From an uncultured Pseudomonadota bacterium (lineage in GTDB: Bacteria; Pseudomonadota; Gammaproteobacteria; Methylococcales; Methylomonadaceae), in contig CAIUWU010000150.1 in assembly GCA_903902945.1 (NCBI GenBank), forward strand, positions 1 through 5,242: a stretch of DNA of 5,242 nucleotides, read 5' to 3'. Position 1 is the stretch's first letter; each line of letters begins with the position of its first letter. Shown in pieces: positions 1 through 5,242 of this stretch. Below the pieces are notes generated by a model. That model searched no databases. It saw only the letters and a program-made list of their open reading frames with translations, and was not told the DNA's origin. Both the position numbers and the translations under genes were made by a program.

Positions 1-2
1 CA

Positions 3-172
3 CCTGCATCTGCATCTGCTAGCCGGCCGCGCCATGCACTGGCCGCCGGGCTGATGCCCACCATGCCAAACTCGATCGGATACCAAACACTGTTAGTTAT
101 CAGGCATGCAGTCTGGATCTAGGCCATCCTGGCCGGGATGGCCGATTTAATTGCAGATAACATGGGGTTTTA
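3..172 (+). pseudogene. Possible decayed N-terminal fragment of a LysE/ArgO-type exporter
   Basis: Forward frame 3 reads about 38 codons without a stop, then an in-frame TAG at 117-119, then 17 more sense codons to a TAA at 170-172. Part of the translation (IGYQTLLVIRHAV, then after the stop AILAGMADLIAD and NMGF) has the spacing of the LysE family N-terminus, where an IG-x-Q-x-x-hydrophobic-V-hydrophobic-R/K block is followed by a helix ending in SD or AD. Relative to that pattern about five residues are missing between the blocks and a stop intervenes, so it would be non-functional. The resemblance is from memory of the family, is short, and may be chance. No intact remainder of such a gene follows. 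Confidence 0.2.
122..143. repeat. Perfect 8-bp inverted repeat (hairpin)
   Basis: GGCCATCC at 122-129 is the exact reverse complement of GGATGGCC at 136-143, with a 6-base loop. The stem is GC-rich and would be stable in RNA from either strand. Neither side is followed by a T-run, so it is not a classical intrinsic terminator. It lies about 180 bases past the rsgA stop codon and could mark the 3' end or a stability element of the minus-strand transcript, or be incidental. Confidence 0.35.
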
Positions 173-320
173 ATCGAAGCCGTCAGCCAACGCAGTCAAG
201 CAATCCAGTAAAAGCCCTCAGACGTTCGCCAAAGCCTCATCTCTCTCGAACTGGCGATTTTAAAAGCGCTGAAATACCCACAATCCAACAACTATCAGGT
301 ATTGCCAGTATCAGGGATGA

Positions 321-1211
321 CTAAGCCCTGTTGCCTACCGGCATTTTTTCGCGCAGCTTCAGAAATCGCTGATAGCGGCTGGCAGCAATCTGGCCGGATT
401 CGACCGCAGCTCGCACTGCGCAGTCTTTGTCATTGACATGACGGCAATCGTTAAAGCGACACTGACCGATAAAAGGCTGAAATTCACGGAATCCCCAGGC
501 CAGTTGCGCCTCGCTTAAGCCGGCCAGACCAAAAATTGCTACACCCGGACTGTCGATCAGATCGCCGCCGCCCGGTAAATGGTAAAGCGTGGCGGCGGTG
601 GTGGTATGACGGCCATGACGGGTGGTTGCCGAAACCGTATTGGTACGCAGATTTTTGTCGGGTAGCAGGGCGTTGGTCAGTGAGGATTTACCCACTCCGG
701 ATTGGCCGGCAAACAGGCTGGTCTGGGTGGCGAGCAGGTTTTGTAGAGCCTTTATACCCAGATTTTGCCGGGCGCTGACCCGGTGCAGCGGATAATCCAG
801 AGCCTGATAGTAGGCGAGTTCTGGTTCAATTTCGTTGCTGTATGGCAGGTCGATTTTATTAAAGACCAGGGCGGCATCAATATTGCAGTTTTCACAGATT
901 GCCAGATATTGGTCCAGCAGCAGAAAATCGCAGAGCGGTTCGGCGGCGAAAACGACAAAAATGGTATCGATATTGGCGGCAACCGGGCGAATCTGTTCGC
1001 CCCGGCTGGGTCTTTGCAATACCGAACGACGGGGTAGCAATTGTTCAATCCGGCCTTGTTCGGCATTGGTCTGACTCAGCAAGACCTGATCGCCGACTAC
1101 CACGGTATCTAGTTTACGCAGTGTCTGGCAGAGCAGGGTGGTGTCGCCCACTTCGACGGCGATACCTTTGCCGAGATGAGCGACCACCAAGCCTTGCAGT
1201 AAAGCGCTCAT
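321..1211 (-). CDS. rsgA: Small ribosomal subunit biogenesis GTPase RsgA
   Basis: RsgA (YjeQ/EngC) is a cytoplasmic GTPase that binds the 30S subunit late in assembly and is released on GTP hydrolysis. The 296-residue product shows the expected order: an N-terminal OB-fold (about 1-65), a circularly permuted G domain with G4 NKID at 118-121, G5 SAR at 146-148, the G1 P-loop GQSGVGKSS at 169-177, a G2-like TTRHGRHTT at 197-205 and G3 DSPG at 220-223, then a zinc-finger with ligands C251, C256, H258 and C264. G4 lying before G1 is diagnostic. It lacks the N-terminal extension of the roughly 350-residue E. coli protein, giving the short form common elsewhere. Its ATG overlaps the stop of the upstream peptidase gene in an ATGA arrangement, and no Shine-Dalgarno sequence is visible, so translation is probably coupled. 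The stop is TAG at 321-323. All key residues are present. Confidence 0.97.
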   Translation of the reverse strand: MSALLQGLVVAHLGKGIAVEVGDTTLLCQTLRKLDTVVVGDQVLLSQTNAEQGRIEQLLPRRSVLQRPSRGEQIRPVAANIDTIFVVFAAEPLCDFLLLDQYLAICENCNIDAALVFNKIDLPYSNEIEPELAYYQALDYPLHRVSARQNLGIKALQNLLATQTSLFAGQSGVGKSSLTNALLPDKNLRTNTVSATTRHGRHTTTAATLYHLPGGGDLIDSPGVAIFGLAGLSEAQLAWGFREFQPFIGQCRFNDCRHVNDKDCAVRAAVESGQIAASRYQRFLKLREKMPVGNRA

Positions 1212-2461
1212 GAAGCGTTTTGCATGGTCTGTTCGATATGGGCAATGCGGATTGCGGCGGGCGGATGACTGTAATGAAATGCCGAGTAGAGCGGGTCGGG
1301 GGTCAGAGTGCTGGCATTTTCTTCATAAAGCTTGACCAGACCGCTGATCATTTTGCTGCCCTGAGCATGCTGAGTAGCGAAGTCGTCGGCTTCAAATTCA
1401 AATTTGCGCTGAAAGTAGGCGCTGATCGGTTGCATGAAAGTGGTAAACACCGGTGATACCAGCATGAACAGTAATAAGGCCGACGCATTCGATGGCGTAT
1501 TAACTCCCAGGCCAGTGAAGAACCAGTCCTGATGAATCAGCCAGCCGAGAATGGCGAAGCTGATCAGCGTCATCACTGATGAAGTAATCAGCATTTTGAT
1601 CACATGCTTACATTTGAAATGGCCCAGCTCATGCGCCAGCACGGCTTCGAGTTCTTCTTGTTCCAGCGAGTTGACCAAGGTGTCGAAAAACACGATGCGC
1701 TTGTTGTTACCGAGACCGGTGAAATAGGCGTTGCCGTGACCGGAACGACGTGAACCGTCCATGATGAAAATGCCCTGGCTATTGAAGCCGCAACGTTGCA
1801 GCAGACCCTGAATCCGTTGTTTCAGCGGGCCTTCTTCCATAGGGGTGAATTTGTTGAATAACGGCGCGATCACAGTTGGGAACAGCCAGCTCATCAGTAA
1901 TGAAAAACTGATGATCACCGCCCAGGCGTACAGCCACCACAGATCGCCGATACTATCCATGATCCATAACACCAGTGCCAGAATCGGCATGCCTATAGCC
2001 ATGGTTAGTGTCATTGACAGTAACTGGTCTTTAAAAAATTGCGGCAGGGTGTTTTTGTTGAAGCCGAATTTTTCTTCAACCACAAAAGTTTGATACAGAC
2101 TGAAAGGTAGCTCGACCACAGTCATTAACAGAAACACGCTGGCAACTGATAGCAGGCTTTTAAGCAGGGGTGACCAGTCGGTGCTTGCCCAGCTGTCAAA
2201 AATCAGGCTGATGCCACCGCCCAGTGTCAGTAATAACAGCAACACCATGCCGACTACGCTGTCGATGTCATGCAGCTTGCTTTTGGCGATGGTGTAATCA
2301 GCCGCTTTTTGATGAGCGGACAGTGATACACGACTGCTGAATGCCACCGGAACCTGATCACGATGGGCTGCTACGTGTCTTTTTTGCCGGGCGGACAGCC
2401 AGAATTGCACGGCGTAGGAAGCGATGAAAAAAGCGATAAACAGGTAAGTAAAGGCGTTCAT
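1208..2461 (-). CDS. M48 family integral-membrane metallopeptidase (Ste24-like)
   Basis: This 417-residue protein matches the bacterial branch of the Ste24/CAAX-protease-1 type of M48 zinc peptidases. The zinc site is HELGH at 277-281, with the third ligand probably E355 in EFEADDFA. The conserved SRRSGHGNAYFTGLG block lies at 237-251. Hydrophobic segments near 5-22, 68-88, 100-124, 147-168, 174-195, 287-309 and 326-347 give seven likely helices, the number found in Ste24 proteases; the HELGH motif sits between the fifth and sixth. Length also fits the family. In eukaryotes the enzyme processes prenylated proteins. Bacteria lack that substrate class, so a role in membrane-protein quality control is inferred, not shown. 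The ATG is followed at once by a membrane segment, which supports this start, but the upstream mRNA is pyrimidine-rich with no Shine-Dalgarno. It is first in a two-gene unit with rsgA, overlapping it by four bases, and divergent from orn. Confidence 0.93.
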   Translation of the reverse strand: MNAFTYLFIAFFIASYAVQFWLSARQKRHVAAHRDQVPVAFSSRVSLSAHQKAADYTIAKSKLHDIDSVVGMVLLLLLTLGGGISLIFDSWASTDWSPLLKSLLSVASVFLLMTVVELPFSLYQTFVVEEKFGFNKNTLPQFFKDQLLSMTLTMAIGMPILALVLWIMDSIGDLWWLYAWAVIISFSLLMSWLFPTVIAPLFNKFTPMEEGPLKQRIQGLLQRCGFNSQGIFIMDGSRRSGHGNAYFTGLGNNKRIVFFDTLVNSLEQEELEAVLAHELGHFKCKHVIKMLITSSVMTLISFAILGWLIHQDWFFTGLGVNTPSNASALLLFMLVSPVFTTFMQPISAYFQRKFEFEADDFATQHAQGSKMISGLVKLYEENASTLTPDPLYSAFHYSHPPAAIRIAHIEQTMQNAS

Positions 2462-2487
2462 TAATGGCGAAGGGTAGGGGTTAACAA

Positions 2488-2517
2488 TTAGCGATACAGA
2501 TTAGCTAATGCTACAAT
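2488..2517 (+). promoter_or_regulatory. Probable sigma70 extended -10 promoter for orn and downstream genes
   Basis: TGcTACAAT at 2509-2517 is a full extended -10 element (TGn plus a five-of-six match to TATAAT), with a weak -35-like TTAGCG at 2488-2493 spaced 18 bases. Transcription would start near 2524, leaving a leader of about 30 bases before the orn ATG. An alternative pair is TTAACA at 2481-2486 with GCTAAT at 2504-2509, spaced 17. ATTAGC repeats overlap the element (2487-2492 and 2500-2505, with the inverse GCTAAT at 2504-2509), so an operator is possible. No equally good promoter for the divergent peptidase gene was found; TTGCGG and TAATCT on the other strand are weak candidates. 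Confidence 0.5.
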
Positions 2518-2553
2518 TTGCCGCAACCGATAAATAAATCAAGCAACAACGAC

Positions 2554-3099
2554 ATGGCACAGGACGCAAACAATCTTATCTGGATAGACTTGGAAATGAC
2601 AGGGTTGAATCCCGATACTGATCTGATCATCGAAATCGCTACTGTCGTCACCGACAAAAATCTCAATATTCTCGCGCAGGGTCCGGTATTCGCCATTCAT
2701 CAGTCTGAATCAGCACTGGCGGCTATGGACGACTGGAATCAGCTGCATCATGGTCAGTCGGGTCTGATTGACAGAGTCAGAGCTTCCCAAATCAGCACCA
2801 GCGAAGCCGAACAGTGCACGATTGAATTTTTGCAGCAATGGCTACCGGCCAATACCTCACCGATGTGTGGCAACAGTATTGGTCAGGACCGGCGCTTTCT
2901 GTATCGCTATATGCCTAAGCTGGAAGCATTCTTTCATTATCGTAATCTCGATGTTTCAACCATCAAGGAACTGGCAGCCCGCTGGGCGCCGGAAGTCAAA
3001 GACAGTTTCAGCAAAAAAACCGCTCATCAGGCGCTGGAAGATATTCTGGAATCGATTGACGAATTGAAACATTATCGCCAGCATTTTTTCAGATACTAA
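2554..3099 (+). CDS. orn: Oligoribonuclease (DEDDh 3'-5' exoribonuclease)
   Basis: Orn degrades very short RNAs, chiefly dinucleotides, to mononucleotides. It completes cytoplasmic RNA decay and, in many gammaproteobacteria, breaks down the cyclic-di-GMP product pGpG. The 181-residue product equals the E. coli length and carries the full DEDDh set: D12 and E14 in WIDLEMTGL, D112 in GNSIGQDRRF, H158 and D163 in AHQALED. The ATG at 2554 is chosen over an upstream in-frame TTG at 2518. The TTG would add 12 non-conserved residues and directly abuts the promoter -10 element, so it should precede the transcript start. No strong Shine-Dalgarno is present. The stop TAA is one base from the next start codon, indicating coupling to the FluC-like gene. 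The divergent association of orn and rsgA is also seen in E. coli and Pseudomonas; here the M48 gene lies between them. Confidence 0.97.
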   Translation: MAQDANNLIWIDLEMTGLNPDTDLIIEIATVVTDKNLNILAQGPVFAIHQSESALAAMDDWNQLHHGQSGLIDRVRASQISTSEAEQCTIEFLQQWLPANTSPMCGNSIGQDRRFLYRYMPKLEAFFHYRNLDVSTIKELAARWAPEVKDSFSKKTAHQALEDILESIDELKHYRQHFFRY

Positions 3100-3100
3100 G

Positions 3101-3808
3101 ATGCTGCAGTTATTTGTGGTCGCCATCGGTGGCGCAGTCGGTTCGGTTCTGCGTTATCTGGTGTCCAACGGCATGATGCTATGGCTGGGGCGTGGTTTTC
3201 CGTACGGTACCCTGACCGTCAATCTGCTCGGCTCCCTGCTGATGGGCCTGATGGCCGAAGCGCTGATTCTGCAGCGGGTGGTACTGAGTCTGGAATACCG
3301 GGCGGCGATTCTGGTGGGTGTGTTTGGCGGCTTCACCACCTTTTCCAGTTTTTCGCTGGATACTTTTTATTTACTGGAACAAGGCCAGCTGGCAAAAGCC
3401 GGCGGCAATATCCTAGCGAATGTGGCCGGTTGTCTGCTGGCAATCTGGGCCGGTATGCTGATCGGCAGAGGTTTATTCGTGTTCGGCCAGGGTAATCTGC
3501 ACTGGTTTGAGTGGCCGTTTCCCTATGCTTTGACTGTGATTAATGCTATCGGCGCCTTATTGCTGGGTATGATGATAACCTTATTCAGCGACAAGCTTGA
3601 GGTCAGCATTGAACACCGGATGATTCTGGCCACTTTACTGATTGGTGCTTTTCTGACCTTATCCGGTTTGTATCTGCTGATGTCGTTGCTGGAAAGCGGC
3701 CACAGTTTTGAAACCCATTTATCAGCCATGCTGACAGTGTTTGTCAGCAATCTGCTTGTTTGTTCGCTCAGCCTGTGGTTAGGTTTGTGGCTGGCCAAGC
3801 AGTTTTAA
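3101..3808 (+). CDS. crcB: Fused two-domain CrcB/FluC-type fluoride channel, second half degenerate
   Basis: FluC (CrcB) proteins are inner-membrane fluoride channels, normally about 125 residues in four helices, forming antiparallel dimers with two pores. This product has 235 residues. Residues 1-125 form a complete FluC domain: GGAVGSVLRY at 10-19, FPYGTLTVN ending in N41, the GGFTTFSSFS signature at 76-85 with Phe-box F81 and F84, and a fourth helix at 100-122. Residues 140-231 form a second FluC half: FPYALTVIN ends in N148 with identical spacing, G151 and G156 match G44 and G49, R173 matches R67, GAFLTLSGLY at 182-191 replaces the signature, and LWLG near 225-228 matches IWAG near 115-118. 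The first-helix block is missing from this half, and both Phe-box residues are leucine (187, 190). The 17-residue linker is too short and polar for a helix, so seven membrane segments are predicted. The gene starts one base after orn, without a Shine-Dalgarno, and precedes serS by 30 bases. No fluoride riboswitch is visible. Membership in the family is sure; activity of the fused form is inferred. Confidence 0.9.
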   Translation: MLQLFVVAIGGAVGSVLRYLVSNGMMLWLGRGFPYGTLTVNLLGSLLMGLMAEALILQRVVLSLEYRAAILVGVFGGFTTFSSFSLDTFYLLEQGQLAKAGGNILANVAGCLLAIWAGMLIGRGLFVFGQGNLHWFEWPFPYALTVINAIGALLLGMMITLFSDKLEVSIEHRMILATLLIGAFLTLSGLYLLMSLLESGHSFETHLSAMLTVFVSNLLVCSLSLWLGLWLAKQF

Positions 3809-3838
3809 CTTCACTTTTTATTCAGGACGCAGATTGTC

Positions 3839-5113
3839 ATGCTAGACCCCCGTTTATTCAGAAGCGAACTCGATTGGGTTCAACAGCAACTTAAAAGACG
3901 CGGTATCGAGATCGATACTGATAGCTATCAGGCGCTGGAAAATCGTCGTAAAGCAATTCAGGTGATTACCCAGGATTTGCAAAACGAACGTAATACCCGT
4001 TCCAAAGCGATTGGTCAGGCCAAAGCCAAAGGTGAAGATATTCAGCCTTTGCTGGATCAGGTGGCCAATCTCGGCGATCAGTTAAAAATGGCCGAAAATG
4101 AATTAAACCAGCTGCAAGATCAGCTCAATGCGATGCTGGAGGGCATTCCCAATATTCTGGATGAATCCGTGCCGCCCGGTAAAAGTGATGCCGATAATCT
4201 GGAAGTCAGTCGCTGGGGCGAATTACCGAATTTCGACTTTACCCCTAAAGATCATGTCGATCTGGGTGAGCCGCTGGGAATGAATTTTGAGCTGGGCGCC
4301 AAAATCGCTAGTGCGCGTTTCGTGGTGCTGGCTGGGCCATTGGCAACCCTGCAACGGGCGATTATTCAGTTCATGCTGGATACCCATATTCATCAACATG
4401 GCTATCAGGAAACTTATGTACCTTTCATGGCCAATGCCGACAGTCTGCGCGGTACCGGTCAGTTGCCTAAATTCGAAGCCGATCTGTTTACCGTCAAAAA
4501 TGATCCGACTTTTTATCTGATTCCAACGGCGGAAGTGCCGGTTACCAACATCGTCCGCGATGTGATTGTCGATGCCAAACAAATGCCGCTGAAGTATGTC
4601 TGTCATTCGCCGTGTTTCCGCAGCGAAGCGGGTGCTTATGGCAGCGATGTGCGCGGCATGATTCGGCAGCATCAGTTTGAAAAAGTGGAACTGGTGCAGA
4701 TTGTCACGCCTGAAACCTCACAGCAAGCCCATGAAGAACTGACTGGCCATGCCGAGAAGATTCTGCAATTGCTGAAACTGCCGTATCGCAAAGTTTTGCT
4801 GTGTGCCGGCGATACCGGATTTTCATCTTCCAAAACCTACGATCTGGAAGTATGGCTGCCAGGGCAACAGAAATACCGTGAAATTTCTTCCTGCAGTAAT
4901 TTCAAAGATTTCCAGGCTCGTCGTTTACAGGCCAGATGGCGTAATCCGGAAACGGGTAAACCGGAACTGGTGCATACCCTGAATGGCTCAGGTCTGGCGG
5001 CAGGTCGTACTCTGATTGCCGTACTGGAAAATTATCAGAATCAGGATGGTTCGATTACTGTTCCCGAGGTCTTAAGGCCTTATATGGCTGGCATCGAAAC
5101 CATCGCCAGTTAG
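3839..5113 (+). CDS. serS: Serine--tRNA ligase
   Basis: SerS is the cytoplasmic class II synthetase that activates serine with ATP and charges tRNA-Ser (and tRNA-Sec where present). The 424-residue length is close to the 430 of E. coli. A charged, Gln-rich N-terminal region (about 28-100) forms the long antiparallel coiled-coil arm that grips the tRNA-Ser variable arm. The catalytic core shows the serine-binding TAE at 230-232, motif 2 beginning CFRSEAG (R261) and continuing RGMIRQHQFEKVEL from 272, and motif 3 NGSGLAAGR at 382-390. The motif 2 loop reads AYGSDV where E. coli, as I recall it, has SYGRDT. The ATG at 3839 is preceded by AGGA (3824-3827, 11-base spacing), the only recognisable Shine-Dalgarno among the five genes. 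It follows the FluC-like gene by 30 bases on the same strand, a pairing also seen in Pseudomonas, and is probably last in the orn transcript. A strong terminator follows. Confidence 0.98.
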   Translation: MLDPRLFRSELDWVQQQLKRRGIEIDTDSYQALENRRKAIQVITQDLQNERNTRSKAIGQAKAKGEDIQPLLDQVANLGDQLKMAENELNQLQDQLNAMLEGIPNILDESVPPGKSDADNLEVSRWGELPNFDFTPKDHVDLGEPLGMNFELGAKIASARFVVLAGPLATLQRAIIQFMLDTHIHQHGYQETYVPFMANADSLRGTGQLPKFEADLFTVKNDPTFYLIPTAEVPVTNIVRDVIVDAKQMPLKYVCHSPCFRSEAGAYGSDVRGMIRQHQFEKVELVQIVTPETSQQAHEELTGHAEKILQLLKLPYRKVLLCAGDTGFSSSKTYDLEVWLPGQQKYREISSCSNFKDFQARRLQARWRNPETGKPELVHTLNGSGLAAGRTLIAVLENYQNQDGSITVPEVLRPYMAGIETIAS

Positions 5114-5144
5114 CTGAAACAGCTTTTAAGTTGCTATGACCTTC

Positions 5145-5179
5145 AAAAGCCCTGCGTGTTAAACGCGCAGGGCTTTTTT
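5145..5179 (+). terminator. Strong intrinsic terminator after serS
   Basis: GCCCTGCGTG at 5149-5158 pairs with CGCGCAGGGC at 5164-5173 (ten pairs, one of them G-U) around a TTAAA loop. An A-run precedes it and a six-to-seven-base T-run follows, so the stem can extend by A-U pairs. It lies 31 bases past the serS stop. A smaller 5-bp hairpin, AGCTG/CAGCT at 5112-5124, overlaps the stop codon and is followed by T residues; it may add to 3'-end stability. The A-run on the 5' side gives a short T-run on the opposite strand, so limited bidirectional action is possible. Confidence 0.93.
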
Positions 5180-5200
5180 ATTGGCAACGGTTAAATAGTT

Positions 5201-5228
5201 TTGAGTCAAAACCATCATGCGTTATCAT
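5201..5228 (+). promoter_or_regulatory. Candidate sigma70 promoter for the next rightward gene
   Basis: TTGAGT at 5201-5206 (four of six consensus bases) and TATCAT at 5223-5228 (five of six) are separated by 16 bases, just beyond the serS terminator. The start point would fall near 5235, about eight bases before the window ends, so the transcribed gene or RNA cannot be seen. Position after a terminator supports a new transcription unit, but the match alone is modest. Confidence 0.3.
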
Positions 5229-5242
5229 CAAAAGGCTACCGG

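Larger units (their letters stand above)
1..320. other. Gene-poor region left of rsgA, no confident gene
   Basis: About 320 bases lie between the window edge and the rsgA stop codon. All forward and reverse frames are broken by stops at short intervals, and no intact domain is recognisable. Visible items are a short CTGCAT tandem (about 2.7 copies, 4-19), a perfect 8-bp-stem hairpin at 122-143, three scattered copies of TATCAGG (98, 293, 309), and a stretch in forward frame 3 that weakly resembles the N-terminus of LysE-type exporters. No classical terminator with a T-run is seen downstream of rsgA. The region may be an intergenic relic of decayed genes or plain spacer. Confidence 0.6.

Noticed and set aside
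122..143. Hairpin as a classical rsgA intrinsic terminator
   Set aside because: No T-run follows on the minus strand and it is about 180 bases beyond the stop, so it is listed only as an inverted repeat.
98..315. Repeated TATCAGG copies as a possible repeat array or attachment site
   Set aside because: Seven-base copies at 98, 293 and 309 have irregular spacing, and the same heptamer recurs inside serS (CTATCAGG), so it is common background.
899..1213. Plus-strand open frames opposite rsgA (several of 79-104 codons)
   Set aside because: They overlap the well-supported rsgA gene, give Arg/Trp-rich low-quality proteins, and lack ribosome sites.
2462..2553. Fluoride riboswitch in the divergent intergenic region
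   Set aside because: The run near AATGGCGAAGGG has no matching pseudoknot partner or conserved second block, and the probable promoter lies downstream of it.
3101..3808. The double-length crcB reading frame as an artefact of two separate genes joined by a sequencing error
   Set aside because: The frame is continuous with no stop or shift. The second half lacks its own TM1 coding segment and any start with a ribosome site near 3467-3520, so it does not look like a separate intact crcB.
4223..4672. 149-aa open frame on the minus strand inside serS
   Set aside because: It is antisense to the conserved SerS catalytic core, has no recognisable family features, and is best explained as a codon-bias shadow.
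5181..5242. Start of a tRNA or coding gene at the right edge
   Set aside because: Too few bases remain after the candidate promoter to recognise any tRNA acceptor stem or start codon with a ribosome site.

Overview
The window reads as chromosomal housekeeping DNA from a gammaproteobacterium. The gene set (rsgA, an M48 peptidase and orn, then crcB-like and serS) and the neighbour pairs orn/rsgA and crcB/serS are typical of that class. Base composition is roughly balanced. A methanotroph-like or similar free-living gammaproteobacterium would fit, but this is a loose guess. No mobile element, CRISPR array, rRNA or tRNA was seen.

Layout. Positions 1-320 hold no convincing gene. There is an 8-bp-stem hairpin and a short stretch that may be the decayed start of a LysE-type exporter. 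Positions 321-2461 are a minus-strand pair: a seven-helix Ste24-like M48 metallopeptidase followed by rsgA, the circularly permuted ribosome-assembly GTPase. Their stop and start codons overlap as ATGA. A 92-bp divergent intergenic region (2462-2553) carries a probable extended -10 promoter for the plus-strand genes. These are orn (oligoribonuclease, 181 aa once the start is corrected to 2554), then one base later an unusual double-length crcB/fluC gene, then 30 bp later serS. A strong intrinsic terminator at 5145-5179 closes the unit, and a weak candidate promoter for the next gene lies at 5201-5228.

How the genes work together. RsgA (30S maturation), Orn (last step of RNA decay and pGpG breakdown) and SerS (tRNA charging) are core RNA and translation functions. 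The M48 protease is probably a membrane quality-control enzyme, and the FluC-like protein exports fluoride.

The most notable item is the 235-aa FluC-like protein at 3101-3808. Bacterial FluC channels are normally about 125 aa and form antiparallel dual-topology dimers. Here a complete four-helix FluC domain is fused in frame to a second, divergent FluC half. That half has lost its first helix and both Phe-box phenylalanines but keeps its TM2 asparagine. The resulting 4+3 helix count would by itself place the two halves antiparallel. This is a prokaryotic parallel to the fused, asymmetric eukaryotic FEX proteins, reached by a different structural route.
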